This document shows, piece after piece, positions 56,800-64,000 of a stretch of DNA of 64,000 nt; position 1 is the first letter of the stretch; each line of letters begins with the position of its first letter. The notes beneath the pieces were generated by a model. It searched no databases, had not been told where the DNA came from, and saw nothing but the letters and a program-made list of their open reading frames with translations. Source of the DNA: Paractinoplanes aksuensis (GTDB lineage: Bacteria > Actinomycetota > Actinomycetes > Mycobacteriales > Micromonosporaceae); assembly GCF_024137025.1 (NCBI RefSeq), contig NZ_JAMYJR010000026.1, forward strand, positions 1 through 64,000, read 5' to 3'. Position numbers and translations under genes: made by a program.

Positions 56800-57573
56800 C
56801 TACTTGCTGACGTAGGTCTCGTACTCCTTCAGCACGTCGTCGGTTGTGCCGTCGGCCCGGATCACGCCGGACTCGAGCCAGATGGTGCGCTCGCACGTGT
56901 CCCGGATCGACTGCTCGCTGTGGCTCACCAGGAACACCGTGCCGGCCTCTTTGCGCAGGTCGCGGACACGCTGCTCGCTGCGCTTGCGGAACTTGGCGTC
57001 ACCGGTGGCCAGGGCCTCGTCGATCAGCAGCACATCGTGCTTCTTGGCCGCCGCGATCGAGAACCGCAGCCGGGCCGCCATGCCGGACGAGTACGTCTTC
57101 ATCGGCAGCGAGCTGAAGTCACCCCGCTCGTTGATGCCGGAGAACTCGATGATGCCGGGCGCCTGCTCCTTGACCTGGGCCGGCGTCATGCCCATGGCCA
57201 GGCAGCCGAGTTCGACGTTGCGCTCGCCGGACAGATCGTTCATCAGGGCCGCGTTCACCCCCAGGAGGGACGGCTGGCCGGCCGCGAAGATGCCGCCGCC
57301 CCGCTCGACCGGCAGCAGCCCGGCGATCGCCCGCAGCAGCGTCGACTTGCCGGAGCCGTTGGTGCCGATCAGGCCGATCGCCTCGCCCTTGTAGGCCACG
57401 AAGCTGACGCCCTTGACCGCGTGCACCTCGCGCACGGCCCCGCTCTTCTTGCCCGTCACGATCCGCTTGAAGCTGGCCAGCGGGGTGTTCGAGCCCGCCG
57501 CGGCCGACCCGTAGATGCGGTAGACGACGTGCGCGTTGTCCGCGATGACGGTTGGTTCCCGCTGGTCAGCCAC
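56800..57573 (-). CDS. ABC transporter ATP-binding protein, TagH/Wzt type
   Basis: 257 residues. Walker A IGLIGTNGSGKSTLLRAIAG near 70, signature KTYSSGMAARLRFSIAAAKK near 155 (SSGM as in TagH/Wzt), Walker B DVLLIDEALATGDAKFRKRS near 175 and H-loop VFLVSHSEQSIRD. It drives export of a lipid-linked polysaccharide or teichoic acid with the permease upstream. GTG at 57573 overlaps the permease end by 8 bp. Confidence 0.93.
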   Translation of the reverse strand: MADQREPTVIADNAHVVYRIYGSAAAGSNTPLASFKRIVTGKKSGAVREVHAVKGVSFVAYKGEAIGLIGTNGSGKSTLLRAIAGLLPVERGGGIFAAGQPSLLGVNAALMNDLSGERNVELGCLAMGMTPAQVKEQAPGIIEFSGINERGDFSSLPMKTYSSGMAARLRFSIAAAKKHDVLLIDEALATGDAKFRKRSEQRVRDLRKEAGTVFLVSHSEQSIRDTCERTIWLESGVIRADGTTDDVLKEYETYVSK

Positions 57574-58462
57574 GGCCGTAACCCTTTTCTCCGCGCCAGA
57601 AGTACACATAGCCACCGAACCCGACGAGCACGGTCCAGATCGCGGCCTGGACCCACAGCCACGGAGCCGGAGTGGCCAGCTCGACGTTCTCCATCAGCGC
57701 GTGCCGGACGAGCTCGATGTAGATCAGCATCGGGTTGGACTCGACCAGCGCCAGCTGCCAGCCGTCGATCCGCTCCGCGAAGAACGTGACCGGGTAGAGC
57801 ACGGCCGACCCGTACATCCAGATGCGCAGGATGTAGGGAATGAGCTGGCGGATGTCGGTGACCTTGGAGATCAGGCGGCTGACGAACAGGGCCAGGCCCG
57901 TGTTGAAGATCGTCTGGAAGATCAGGGCCGGGATCAGCAGCAGCCACTGGACCGTGATCGGCTCACCGGTGAGCAGCACGATCGCGATCAGCACGACCAT
58001 CGAGGCGAGCATGTTGCGCACCTCGACCAGGCTGACCGCGATGGGCAGGCTGGCCCGGGGGAAGTGCAGAGCCCGGATCAGCGCGATGTTGGCCGTGATC
58101 GACTGCGAGCCGGCCTGAACCACCGACTGGGTGAAGCCGAAGATGAAGACACCGGCACACAGGTACGCGATGAAGTTGTCGACGTCCTGCTTGGTGTTGA
58201 TCAGGACACCGAAGATCAGGTAGTAGACGCCCGCGTTGATCAGCGGCGTGAGGAGCTGCCAGACCACGCCCAGCTTGGTGCTGCCCAGCGAGGCGCTCAC
58301 TTTGGCGTTGGCGAACGCGGCTATGAAGTGGCGGTAGGACCACAGGTGCCGGGTGTATTCCGGCAGCCGGGGCAGGCGCCCGGCCTTCGTCAGGCCGTGA
58401 CTGCGGGCCAGCTCGGTGAGCGATGGCCCGGTGTCGGAATCGGCAACCGCCGTCTGAGCCAT
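57566..58462 (-). CDS. ABC transporter permease, TagG/Wzm type
   Basis: 298 residues. RHFIAAFANAKVSASLGSTKL, then LGVVWQLLTPLINAGVYYLIFG near 75 start the ABC-2 permease fold. Six hydrophobic segments follow, with MLIYIELVRHALMENVELA late in the protein, the typical C-terminal loop. Membrane channel for wall-polymer export. ATG at 58462 has GGAG 9 bp upstream. First gene of the two-gene exporter operon. Confidence 0.93.
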   Translation of the reverse strand: MAQTAVADSDTGPSLTELARSHGLTKAGRLPRLPEYTRHLWSYRHFIAAFANAKVSASLGSTKLGVVWQLLTPLINAGVYYLIFGVLINTKQDVDNFIAYLCAGVFIFGFTQSVVQAGSQSITANIALIRALHFPRASLPIAVSLVEVRNMLASMVVLIAIVLLTGEPITVQWLLLIPALIFQTIFNTGLALFVSRLISKVTDIRQLIPYILRIWMYGSAVLYPVTFFAERIDGWQLALVESNPMLIYIELVRHALMENVELATPAPWLWVQAAIWTVLVGFGGYVYFWRGEKGYGRG

Positions 58463-58640
58463 GGGGTGGTGCTCCGATCTCGTCGGCCCGTGCGGGGTGC
58501 TGGGCCCTGGTTCCTTAGGCGAGAACACATAAGCAGCATGTCAAGTCGCTGCCGATGGAACGGCTTCGTATCGACGTGCGGAGAGGTTATCCGACCAAAC
58601 GGCGGAACGCAACCGTTACGTCCTGGCGTATAGTGACCGC

Positions 58641-59243
58641 GTGGCGACAGGAAAGCGTGCACCAGCCGGAGCGGCCGTACTGCGGAGCGACATCACCGTC
58701 GCGATCCGCGACGCCGTGATGTACGAGCTGGCCGAGGTGGGTTACGGCCGGCTGTCCATCGAGGCAGTGGCCCGCCGGGCCGGCGTCGGTAAGACCGCGA
58801 TCTATCGGCGTTGGAGCAACAAACTCGAGATGGTTCTCGAGATCGTGTCGGACGTGGCCGGGCGCAGCGTGCCCCTGCCCGACACCGGCAGCTTCGCCGG
58901 CGACCTCCAGCTCATCATGATGATCGTCAGCCGGGCTCTGCAACACCGGATCGCGTCCCAGATCATTCCCGACCTGATGGCCGAGGCGGCCCGCAACCCG
59001 CAGATCGCCGAGACCCTGCAGAAGGCCCTGCGCACCCACCAGCAGGCCGTCGGCGAGAAGCTGGTCGGTCAGGCCGTGACCCGCGGCGAGCTGCCCCAGG
59101 GCACCGATCCCGACCTGGCCGTCGACCTCATCCTGGGCCCGCTGTACTGGCGGCTGGCCGTCTCGCGCAGCAAGCCCGACAGCGACTACCTCGACAAGTT
59201 GATGGCCGCGGTGACGGCCGCCCTGCGCAGCACGGCGGACTGA
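58641..59243 (+). CDS. TetR family regulator
   Basis: 200 residues. The HTH spans about 20-65 (AIRDAVMYELAEVGYGRLSI then EAVARRAGVGKTAIYRRWSN). C-terminal domain is TetR_C_11-like (RIASQIIPDLMAEAARNP, then DLAVDLILGPLYWRLAVS). GTG start, with TATAGTGACC just before it. It is divergent from the exporter permease with a 178-bp gap and precedes an Atu4866-like gene by 66 bp. Target unknown. Confidence 0.9.
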   Translation: MATGKRAPAGAAVLRSDITVAIRDAVMYELAEVGYGRLSIEAVARRAGVGKTAIYRRWSNKLEMVLEIVSDVAGRSVPLPDTGSFAGDLQLIMMIVSRALQHRIASQIIPDLMAEAARNPQIAETLQKALRTHQQAVGEKLVGQAVTRGELPQGTDPDLAVDLILGPLYWRLAVSRSKPDSDYLDKLMAAVTAALRSTAD

Positions 59244-59309
59244 CCGCAACCGGGTTGCACCGGCCGGTTGGTGCGAGACGGCCACCCGGCGGCCGAAGGG
59301 GAGGGCTCC

Positions 59310-59684
59310 ATGCCCCCTGACTTCGGAGCCTTCATGCACCAACACGTGGACACCGCCGTTCTGGACGCGGCCGCCCTTTTCGCGATCGCCATGGGCGGGC
59401 AGGCGGCCGAGCAATCCGGCCCCCCGGGGCGTGGGCCCGCGAAGGTCGCTGTCTCGGCGCCGGTCGGTAGCTGGCTCAGCGCGGATGGCACAGTTCGTCT
59501 GGATATCAGGACTGACGGAACGTACGCGGGGAAGGTGGCGGGGCGCAAGCGCCGTCCGCACGGCACTTACGCCCTCACCGGCCGAACCCTGACCCTCAAC
59601 GACGACTCCGGCCTGCGGACGCCGGTGGCCGTGGGTGACGACGTGCTCGAAATGGCCGGCCACCGGCTCGGCCGGGCCGGCTGA
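59310..59684 (+). CDS. Atu4866-like domain protein
   Basis: 124 residues. The C-terminal 70 residues (VGSWLSADGTVRLDIRTDGT, then YAGKVAGRKRRPHGTYALTG and LTLNDDSGLRTPVAVGDDVL) look like the small Atu4866 beta-barrel domain. The N-terminal 50 residues are less typical. ATG at 59310 has AAGGGGAGG upstream. Function of the family unknown. It converges on the DHA2 transporter gene with a 3-bp gap. Confidence 0.65.
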   Translation: MPPDFGAFMHQHVDTAVLDAAALFAIAMGGQAAEQSGPPGRGPAKVAVSAPVGSWLSADGTVRLDIRTDGTYAGKVAGRKRRPHGTYALTGRTLTLNDDSGLRTPVAVGDDVLEMAGHRLGRAG

Positions 59685-59687
59685 CGC

Positions 59688-61127
59688 TCAGTGCTCCGGG
59701 CCGTCCGGCCGGGCCCGCCGGGGCAGCAGGAAGGACAGGCCGAAGGCCAGCGCCAGCAGCGCGAACGCGACCCCGGCGGTGCCGATCGTGGCGTCCTCGA
59801 AACCCTGCCGCGGCACCAGCGCGAAGAAGATCGTGCCGAGCACGGCCAGGCCGAACGCTCCCCCGAGCTGCTGCACCGAGGTGAGCGCCCCGGCGGCTGA
59901 GCCGGTCTCCTCGTCGTCGACGCCGGCCAGCACGATGTTGAAGAACGGCGCCATCGCCAGGCCCATGCCGGCCCCCATCACCAGCAGGGCCGGAGCCAGC
60001 CGCCACGGAGTGACGGCGGCGCCGGCCAGGCCCACCGTGGTCATGAAGCCGACCGTGCCGGCCATCATCACCGCCGTACCGGAAAGCAGCAGTTTGCGAC
60101 CGTATCGCTCACTCAACCCCGAACCGGCCGCCACGAACCCGGCCAATGTGCCCAGGGCTTGCGGCAACGATGTGAGACCAGCTTTGAGCGGCGAATAGCC
60201 GAGCCCGACCTGCAGATAGATGGTGAAGACGAGCCCGGTGCCGATGAGGGCCGCGAAGAACACCAGGCCGACCGCCAGCCCACCGGTGAACGCGCGCTTG
60301 CGGAACAGGCTGAGGGTGACCAGCGGGTCGAGGCCCCGGCGCTCACGACGGCCCTCGTAGAGCGCGAACAGCCCGAACACGACCACACCGGCCGCCAGCA
60401 GCCCGAAGCACCAGGCCGGCCAGCCCAGCTCGCGGCCTTGGACCAGCGGATAGAGCAGCAGGAAGGCGCCGACCGCGGCCAGCACCACCCCGAGGCCGTC
60501 GAGGCGGGGGGAACGCTCGCTCTTGAACTCGGGCAGGAACTTGATCGCGCCGATGATCGCGAACAGGCCCAGCGGCAGGTTGATGAAGAAGATCATGCGC
60601 CAGCCCGAGCCGAAGAAGTCGGCGTCGACCAGCCAGCCCGCCAGAATCGGACCGGCGACCGAGGACAGGCCCAGGACCGGCCCGAACGTGCCGAACGCCT
60701 TGGCCTGCTCGGCCGGCGAGAACATCTGCTTGATCATGCCGAGGCCCTGGGGCAGCATCACGGCGCCGAACAGGCCCTGCACGGCACGGGCGGCGATCAG
60801 CTGGGCCGGGGTCTGGGCCAGCGCGCAGGCCAGCGAGGCCAGGGTGAAGCCGGTGGCGCCGATCAGGAACAGCCGGCGGCGCCCGTAGATGTCGCCCAGG
60901 CGACCACCGGTGAGCAGGCCGATCGCCATGGCCAGCGTGTACCCGGCGCCCAGCCATTGGATCAGGCTGTACGACCCACCGAGCTCGGTGCGGATGGCCG
61001 GGCCGGCGATGTTGGTGACGAGCGCGTCGAGCAGGTCCATCACCTCGACGGTGAGGATCACGAACAGCGCGACCCAGCGGTAGCGGTAGAGCGGGGGTTG
61101 TCTCGATTGCTCGAGTACGGCATCCAT
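59688..61127 (-). CDS. DHA2-family multidrug MFS exporter (EmrB/QacA-like)
   Basis: 479 residues with about 14 membrane segments. Motif A-like loop GRLGDIYGRRRLFLIG near 85, LDALVTNIAGPAIRTELGGS near 35 and motif C region PVLGLSSVAGPILAGWLVD near 155 are typical for DHA2 drug:H+ antiporters. GYSPLKAGLTSLPQALGTLA is the late family loop. ATG start. Divergent from a TetR gene with three operator copies in the gap, so it is probably repressed by that protein. Confidence 0.93.
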   Translation of the reverse strand: MDAVLEQSRQPPLYRYRWVALFVILTVEVMDLLDALVTNIAGPAIRTELGGSYSLIQWLGAGYTLAMAIGLLTGGRLGDIYGRRRLFLIGATGFTLASLACALAQTPAQLIAARAVQGLFGAVMLPQGLGMIKQMFSPAEQAKAFGTFGPVLGLSSVAGPILAGWLVDADFFGSGWRMIFFINLPLGLFAIIGAIKFLPEFKSERSPRLDGLGVVLAAVGAFLLLYPLVQGRELGWPAWCFGLLAAGVVVFGLFALYEGRRERRGLDPLVTLSLFRKRAFTGGLAVGLVFFAALIGTGLVFTIYLQVGLGYSPLKAGLTSLPQALGTLAGFVAAGSGLSERYGRKLLLSGTAVMMAGTVGFMTTVGLAGAAVTPWRLAPALLVMGAGMGLAMAPFFNIVLAGVDDEETGSAAGALTSVQQLGGAFGLAVLGTIFFALVPRQGFEDATIGTAGVAFALLALAFGLSFLLPRRARPDGPEH

Positions 61128-61145
61128 GGTGTGCGACCCTCCTGA

Positions 61146-61194
61146 CGAACGGTGTTCGTTGACCGAACACCGTTCTACGCGCGAACAGTGTTCG
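61146..61194. promoter_or_regulatory. Three phased TetR operators CGAAC-NNN-GTTCG
   Basis: CGAACGGTGTTCG at 61146-61158, CGAACACCGTTCT at 61164-61176 (one mismatch) and CGAACAGTGTTCG at 61182-61194. The period is exactly 18 bp. They fill the gap between divergent exporter and TetR genes. TAAATT (61203-61208) right after is a probable -10 for the regulator. Confidence 0.85.
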
Positions 61195-61215
61195 TCGCAA
61201 GGTAAATTCGCCTAC

Positions 61216-61926
61216 GTGACAGAACTGCCCTGGCCGCCCGGCGCCCGGCCCGCCCGGCCCGCGAAGACTCCCCTGGCCCGGGGACCGATCGTGCGGACGG
61301 CGCTGCGGATCGTGCGCGACGAGGGGGTCGACGCGGTGAGCATGCGACGGCTCGCGGCCGAGTTCGACACCGGGCCGTCCAGCCTGTACGCGCACGTGCG
61401 CAACAAGGACGAGCTGCTCCAGCTGATGTTCGACGAGATGTGCGGCGAGGTCGGCGTACCGGAACTCGATCCGCCCCGCTGGAAGGAGCAGATCAAGGAG
61501 CTCGCCCGGGCCGGGCACGCCGCCATGGTCAGCTACAACGACCTGGCCCGGGCCGCCCTGGCCACCATCCCCAGCGGCCCCAACGCGCTGCGGATCTCCG
61601 ACGCCATGCTCGGCATGGCGCTGGCCGGCGGCGTCCCGTCGCGGATCGCCGCGCTGGCCCTCGACCGGATCTTCCTCTACATCACCGCCGACGCCTACGA
61701 GTTCTCGATCTGGCGCCGGCAAGCGGCCGGCGCCGCCAAGCAGACGTTCGTCGACTCCATCTCCGACCGGTACCTCGGCTACCTGCGCCGGCTGCCGCCC
61801 GCGGACTACCCGAACCTCGTCGCGCACGCCGACGACCTGGTCGGCGGCGGTCCCGAGGCCCGCTTCGACCTGGGCCTGGAGCTGCTCGTGGACGGCTTGG
61901 ACAAGTACACGACAAAATCGGCTTGA
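61216..61926 (+). CDS. TetR family regulator of the DHA2 exporter
   Basis: 236 residues. HTH at about 28-70 (GPIVRTALRIVRDEGVDAVS then MRRLAAEFDTGPSSLYAHVR). C-terminal region resembles tetracycline-type (TetR_C_1) domains: LARAGHAAMVSYNDLARAAL, then RFDLGLELLVDGL. GTG at 61216 lies 7 bp after the -10, so the mRNA is probably leaderless. The three operator copies upstream, shared with the exporter gene, indicate dual control. Confidence 0.92.
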   Translation: MTELPWPPGARPARPAKTPLARGPIVRTALRIVRDEGVDAVSMRRLAAEFDTGPSSLYAHVRNKDELLQLMFDEMCGEVGVPELDPPRWKEQIKELARAGHAAMVSYNDLARAALATIPSGPNALRISDAMLGMALAGGVPSRIAALALDRIFLYITADAYEFSIWRRQAAGAAKQTFVDSISDRYLGYLRRLPPADYPNLVAHADDLVGGGPEARFDLGLELLVDGLDKYTTKSA

Positions 61927-61981
61927 GATAAGTCGACATCCCCGGTAGTTGATCGCACCGTCCAGTGTTGATACTGGGACC

Positions 61982-63538
61982 ATGGAGGGCGAGATCGATC
62001 CGGGTAGACGGCTGCCGGTGCCGGTCACCGTGCTCGGCCCCCTGCACCTGCTGGCGCAACGTGTGCACCGTCTGGCCAACACCGGCCACGGTCACGAGGC
62101 GCTGAAGGCGGCCGACGCCTATCTGGCCATCGCGCACGCCGTCGGTGACAACCGCACTGTCCTGTTCCTCGTGCAGGGGCAGATGTACGCCAACCTCTAC
62201 ATGGGACGCCTGATCGAGGCGGCCGACCTCGGCGAGCGGCTGCTGCGGCTGCATCAGGCGGCCGGCTCGACGCTGGGCGAGGCCAAGTGCTTGTGCGACG
62301 TGGCCCAGGTCGACGTCCTGCGTGGACGCTACTTCGTCGCCATGCGCAATCTGGCCCGGGCGGCGGTGCTGCTCGATCTGCCGTACACCGATTTCGGGCG
62401 GCGCATCTCGGCCCTCTGCTCGTTCGCCGAGGCGGCCACGGCGGCTGAGATGTACGAGACCGCGGCGACCACGTACGAGAAGCTCAGCATCACGCACGCC
62501 AACTTCGGCCTGGTCCACGCGGCCACCCTGCTCTACTGGGGGCTGCGGCTCAGCCACGTCGGCCGGCACGACGAGGGGGCGACCCGGCTGCGGCGCAGCG
62601 CCGAGATCACCCGCCGCCAGGTCGAGCAGCGCCCCGACGACATGGTGGCCACCGCCATGCTGGCGCTGGCCCTGGCCAAGCTGGGTGACGTGGTGCCGGC
62701 CGAGAAACTGGCCCGCGAGGCGGTCATGCCGCTGCGCCAGTCCGAGAACTTCCGGTACGCGCGGGTGGCCCATCTGGCCCTCGGCATCAGCCTGCGTACC
62801 CAGGGTGCGCTGGCCGAGGCCCGGACAGAGTTCGTGGCCGCCCGCGAGCTGTGCGCGTTCAGCCCCCGCCCCGACGAGAAGCCGATCATCCGCTTCGAGA
62901 TGGCGCTGACCGCCCTGGCCACCGACGACGGCCAGGCCGGGCGGGACATGTTCGAGGCGGTCGAGGGGCAGACCCGCGAACTGTGGCGGCTGCGCATGCA
63001 ACGGCTGGCCATGTTGCGCCAGGCCCGTCAGCGCGAGGAGTCCGAGGCCGCCCGCGAACGGGCCGAGCGCGAGGTGCTGCGCGACCCGCTGACCGGGCTC
63101 GACAACCGGCGCCGCTTCGACCTGCTGATGGACCGCATCGACCGCGGCCTGACGGCGGCCCCGCTGGTGCTGCTGATCGTCGACGTCGACCACTTCAAGG
63201 CCATCAACGACGCGTACTCGCACGCCACCGGCGACCGCGCGCTGCGCGAGGTGGCCCGGATCGTGCGCGCGCACTGCCGGGCCGAGGACGTGCCGGTCCG
63301 CTACGCCGGCGACGAGTTCGCCGTGTTCCTGCAGGGTGATCTGGCCATCGGGCGCGAGGTGGCCGAGCGCATCCGGGCCGCCGTCGCCCGCACCGACATC
63401 ATTCCCGGCGTACGCCTGACCGTCAGCGTCGGTCTGGCCGTGCTGGGCGAGGGCATGTCCGGCGAGACCCTGTTCCGCGAGGCCGACGATCGGCTCTACG
63501 CGGCCAAGTGGAGCGGCCGCAACACGATCTCGTCGTAG
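61982..63538 (+). CDS. TPR-GGDEF diguanylate cyclase
   Basis: 518 residues. About 340 N-terminal residues are helical TPR-like repeats (LKAADAYLAIAHAVGDNRTV, AADLGERLLRLHQAAGSTLG and so on). A linker helix (ARQREESEAARERAEREVLR) leads to a GGDEF domain: DPLTGLDNRRRFDLLMDRID, VDVDHFKAINDAYSHATGDR, and RYAGDEFAVFLQ near 440. The active-site loop is AGDEF, an accepted variant. RAED five residues before it is a complete inhibitory site. It makes c-di-GMP; the TPR region senses an unknown partner. Cytoplasmic, no membrane helix. Confidence 0.93.
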   Translation: MEGEIDPGRRLPVPVTVLGPLHLLAQRVHRLANTGHGHEALKAADAYLAIAHAVGDNRTVLFLVQGQMYANLYMGRLIEAADLGERLLRLHQAAGSTLGEAKCLCDVAQVDVLRGRYFVAMRNLARAAVLLDLPYTDFGRRISALCSFAEAATAAEMYETAATTYEKLSITHANFGLVHAATLLYWGLRLSHVGRHDEGATRLRRSAEITRRQVEQRPDDMVATAMLALALAKLGDVVPAEKLAREAVMPLRQSENFRYARVAHLALGISLRTQGALAEARTEFVAARELCAFSPRPDEKPIIRFEMALTALATDDGQAGRDMFEAVEGQTRELWRLRMQRLAMLRQARQREESEAARERAEREVLRDPLTGLDNRRRFDLLMDRIDRGLTAAPLVLLIVDVDHFKAINDAYSHATGDRALREVARIVRAHCRAEDVPVRYAGDEFAVFLQGDLAIGREVAERIRAAVARTDIIPGVRLTVSVGLAVLGEGMSGETLFREADDRLYAAKWSGRNTISS

Positions 63539-63550
63539 CCGGTGGCCCCC

Positions 63551-64000
63551 TTACTTCGGTTTGACGATCCCCGAGCGGCCGCTGTAGAGGCTGCGCGAAT
63601 TGTCCGGACCGCGCGGGGTGTCCGGGGCGTCGAGCCACACGACGTACGCCGCGCCGGGCGTCAGCCCGCCGATGGTGGCACTGCCGCTGCAGCCGCTGCC
63701 GGTGGTCACCGTCTGCCACTTCGGCTCCGGCTGGGCCCCGCTGACGATCTCTTGCGGCACGGCGGCCACCCGGTAGACCTTGCCGTAGCGGGCGGGCCAC
63801 TCGACCTTCAGTGAGCCCGCGCCCGGCGTCACGACCAACGGGATGAGGACCTGGCCGACGTCGATCTGCCAGGGGATCGCGCAGGCCGAGCTGGTGGGCA
63901 GGAACGAGACCGGGGGCAGCGCGGGCGGATACGAGCCGCCGCGCCGGGCCGCCGGGCTCGAGGTGGCCTGACCCGGCACGACGTTGACCCAGGCCTCGCC
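63551..64000 (-). CDS. Fibronectin type III-like protein, C-terminal part
   Basis: At least 149 residues; the 5' end lies beyond the window. VVTPGAGSLKVEWPARYGKV, YRVAAVPQEIVSG and TIGGLTPGAAYVVWLDAP have the Trp, Tyr and G-L-TPGxxY pattern of an FnIII domain. A conserved pair of cysteines (SACAIPW, GSGCSGS) may bond. Probably secreted or surface-exposed, from the composition. It converges on the cyclase with a 12-bp gap. Confidence 0.7.
   Translation of the reverse strand, partial: GEAWVNVVPGQATSSPAARRGGSYPPALPPVSFLPTSSACAIPWQIDVGQVLIPLVVTPGAGSLKVEWPARYGKVYRVAAVPQEIVSGAQPEPKWQTVTTGSGCSGSATIGGLTPGAAYVVWLDAPDTPRGPDNSRSLYSGRSGIVKPK

Noticed and set aside
54108..58462. A biosynthetic gene cluster for a secondary metabolite
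   Set aside because: No NRPS, PKS, RiPP or terpene core enzyme is found anywhere in the window; the genes fit wall functions.

Overview
The window is high-GC DNA with dense, tightly packed genes, many GTG and TTG starts, 4-bp start/stop overlaps and several probable leaderless transcripts. It reads as an actinobacterial chromosome, most likely Micromonosporaceae (Actinoplanes-like). The taxonomic call is inference from gene content: futalosine-pathway menaquinone genes, SepH, Scr1-type HTH/DUF397 genes, XPB helicase, Ku plus separate LigD domains, and c-di-AMP riboswitches in front of secreted wall proteins. Between about 15 and 37 kb the order resembles, from memory, the Mycobacterium tuberculosis Rv0861c-Rv0889c segment (XPB, helicase-associated protein, MFS, DUF3027, DUF2530, MarR, SepH, SerC, CitA), with extra genes inserted. 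This is therefore core chromosome rather than a mobile island. I see no insertion sequence, integrase, phage gene or CRISPR array.

Layout. 0-6 kb: a 16-bp tandem array, a membrane metallophosphoesterase, tRNA-Thr(CGT), DUF2231 and DUF6232 proteins, an Scr1-type HTH regulator with two DUF397 proteins, and DUF6226. 6-11 kb: a geranylgeranyl-reductase-like flavoprotein, an acetyltransferase/TetR/MFS operon, small unknowns, GNAT and NUDIX. 11-15 kb: NHEJ genes (Ku, LigD-type ligase, LigD-type polymerase) and a PadR/HAAS pair. 15-22 kb: XPB helicase and partner, HAD phosphatase, cold-shock protein, MqnD and MqnB. 22-34 kb: MFS, DUF3027, DUF2530, NCS2 purine permease, MarR/MFS, two TetR loci and several repeat arrays. 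33-44 kb: ThpR, SepH, SerC, CitA, PdxH, MFS, aldose epimerase, nitroreductase, acyl-CoA dehydrogenase, DUF4230 and PspC. 43-54 kb: CDP-alcohol phosphatidyltransferase, a two-domain glycosyltransferase/glycerophosphotransferase, a MalK-type ATPase, a membrane protein, an anti-sigma-type ATPase, and a phosphoglucomutase/GH65 phosphorylase pair. 54-58.5 kb: two divergent paralogous secreted coiled-coil proteins, each behind its own c-di-AMP riboswitch, then a polysaccharide/teichoic-acid ABC exporter. 58.6-64 kb: TetR genes, an Atu4866-like protein, a DHA2 drug exporter, a TPR-GGDEF diguanylate cyclase and a partial FnIII-like protein.

Functional themes. Wall construction and remodelling recur: polymer synthesis (43.8-47.8 kb), export (56.8-58.5 kb), riboswitch-controlled secreted proteins (54.1-56.7 kb) and SepH for division. 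DNA repair is grouped (Ku, ligase, polymerase, XPB). Many small regulator/transporter units carry readable palindromic operators beside the regulator.

The most unusual feature is architectural. Convergent gene junctions fall into three classes: gaps of 12 bp or less, strong hairpins, or tandem-repeat arrays. In at least two array junctions (5832-6009 and 29445-29540) the repeat unit contains the stop codons of both flanking genes. A third (32270-33160) is built from copies of both gene tails. A cluster of DnaA-box-like 9-mers at 21.5-22.4 kb, a 99-bp near-perfect palindrome at 56.7 kb and an apparent CTG start for thpR are further points to check.
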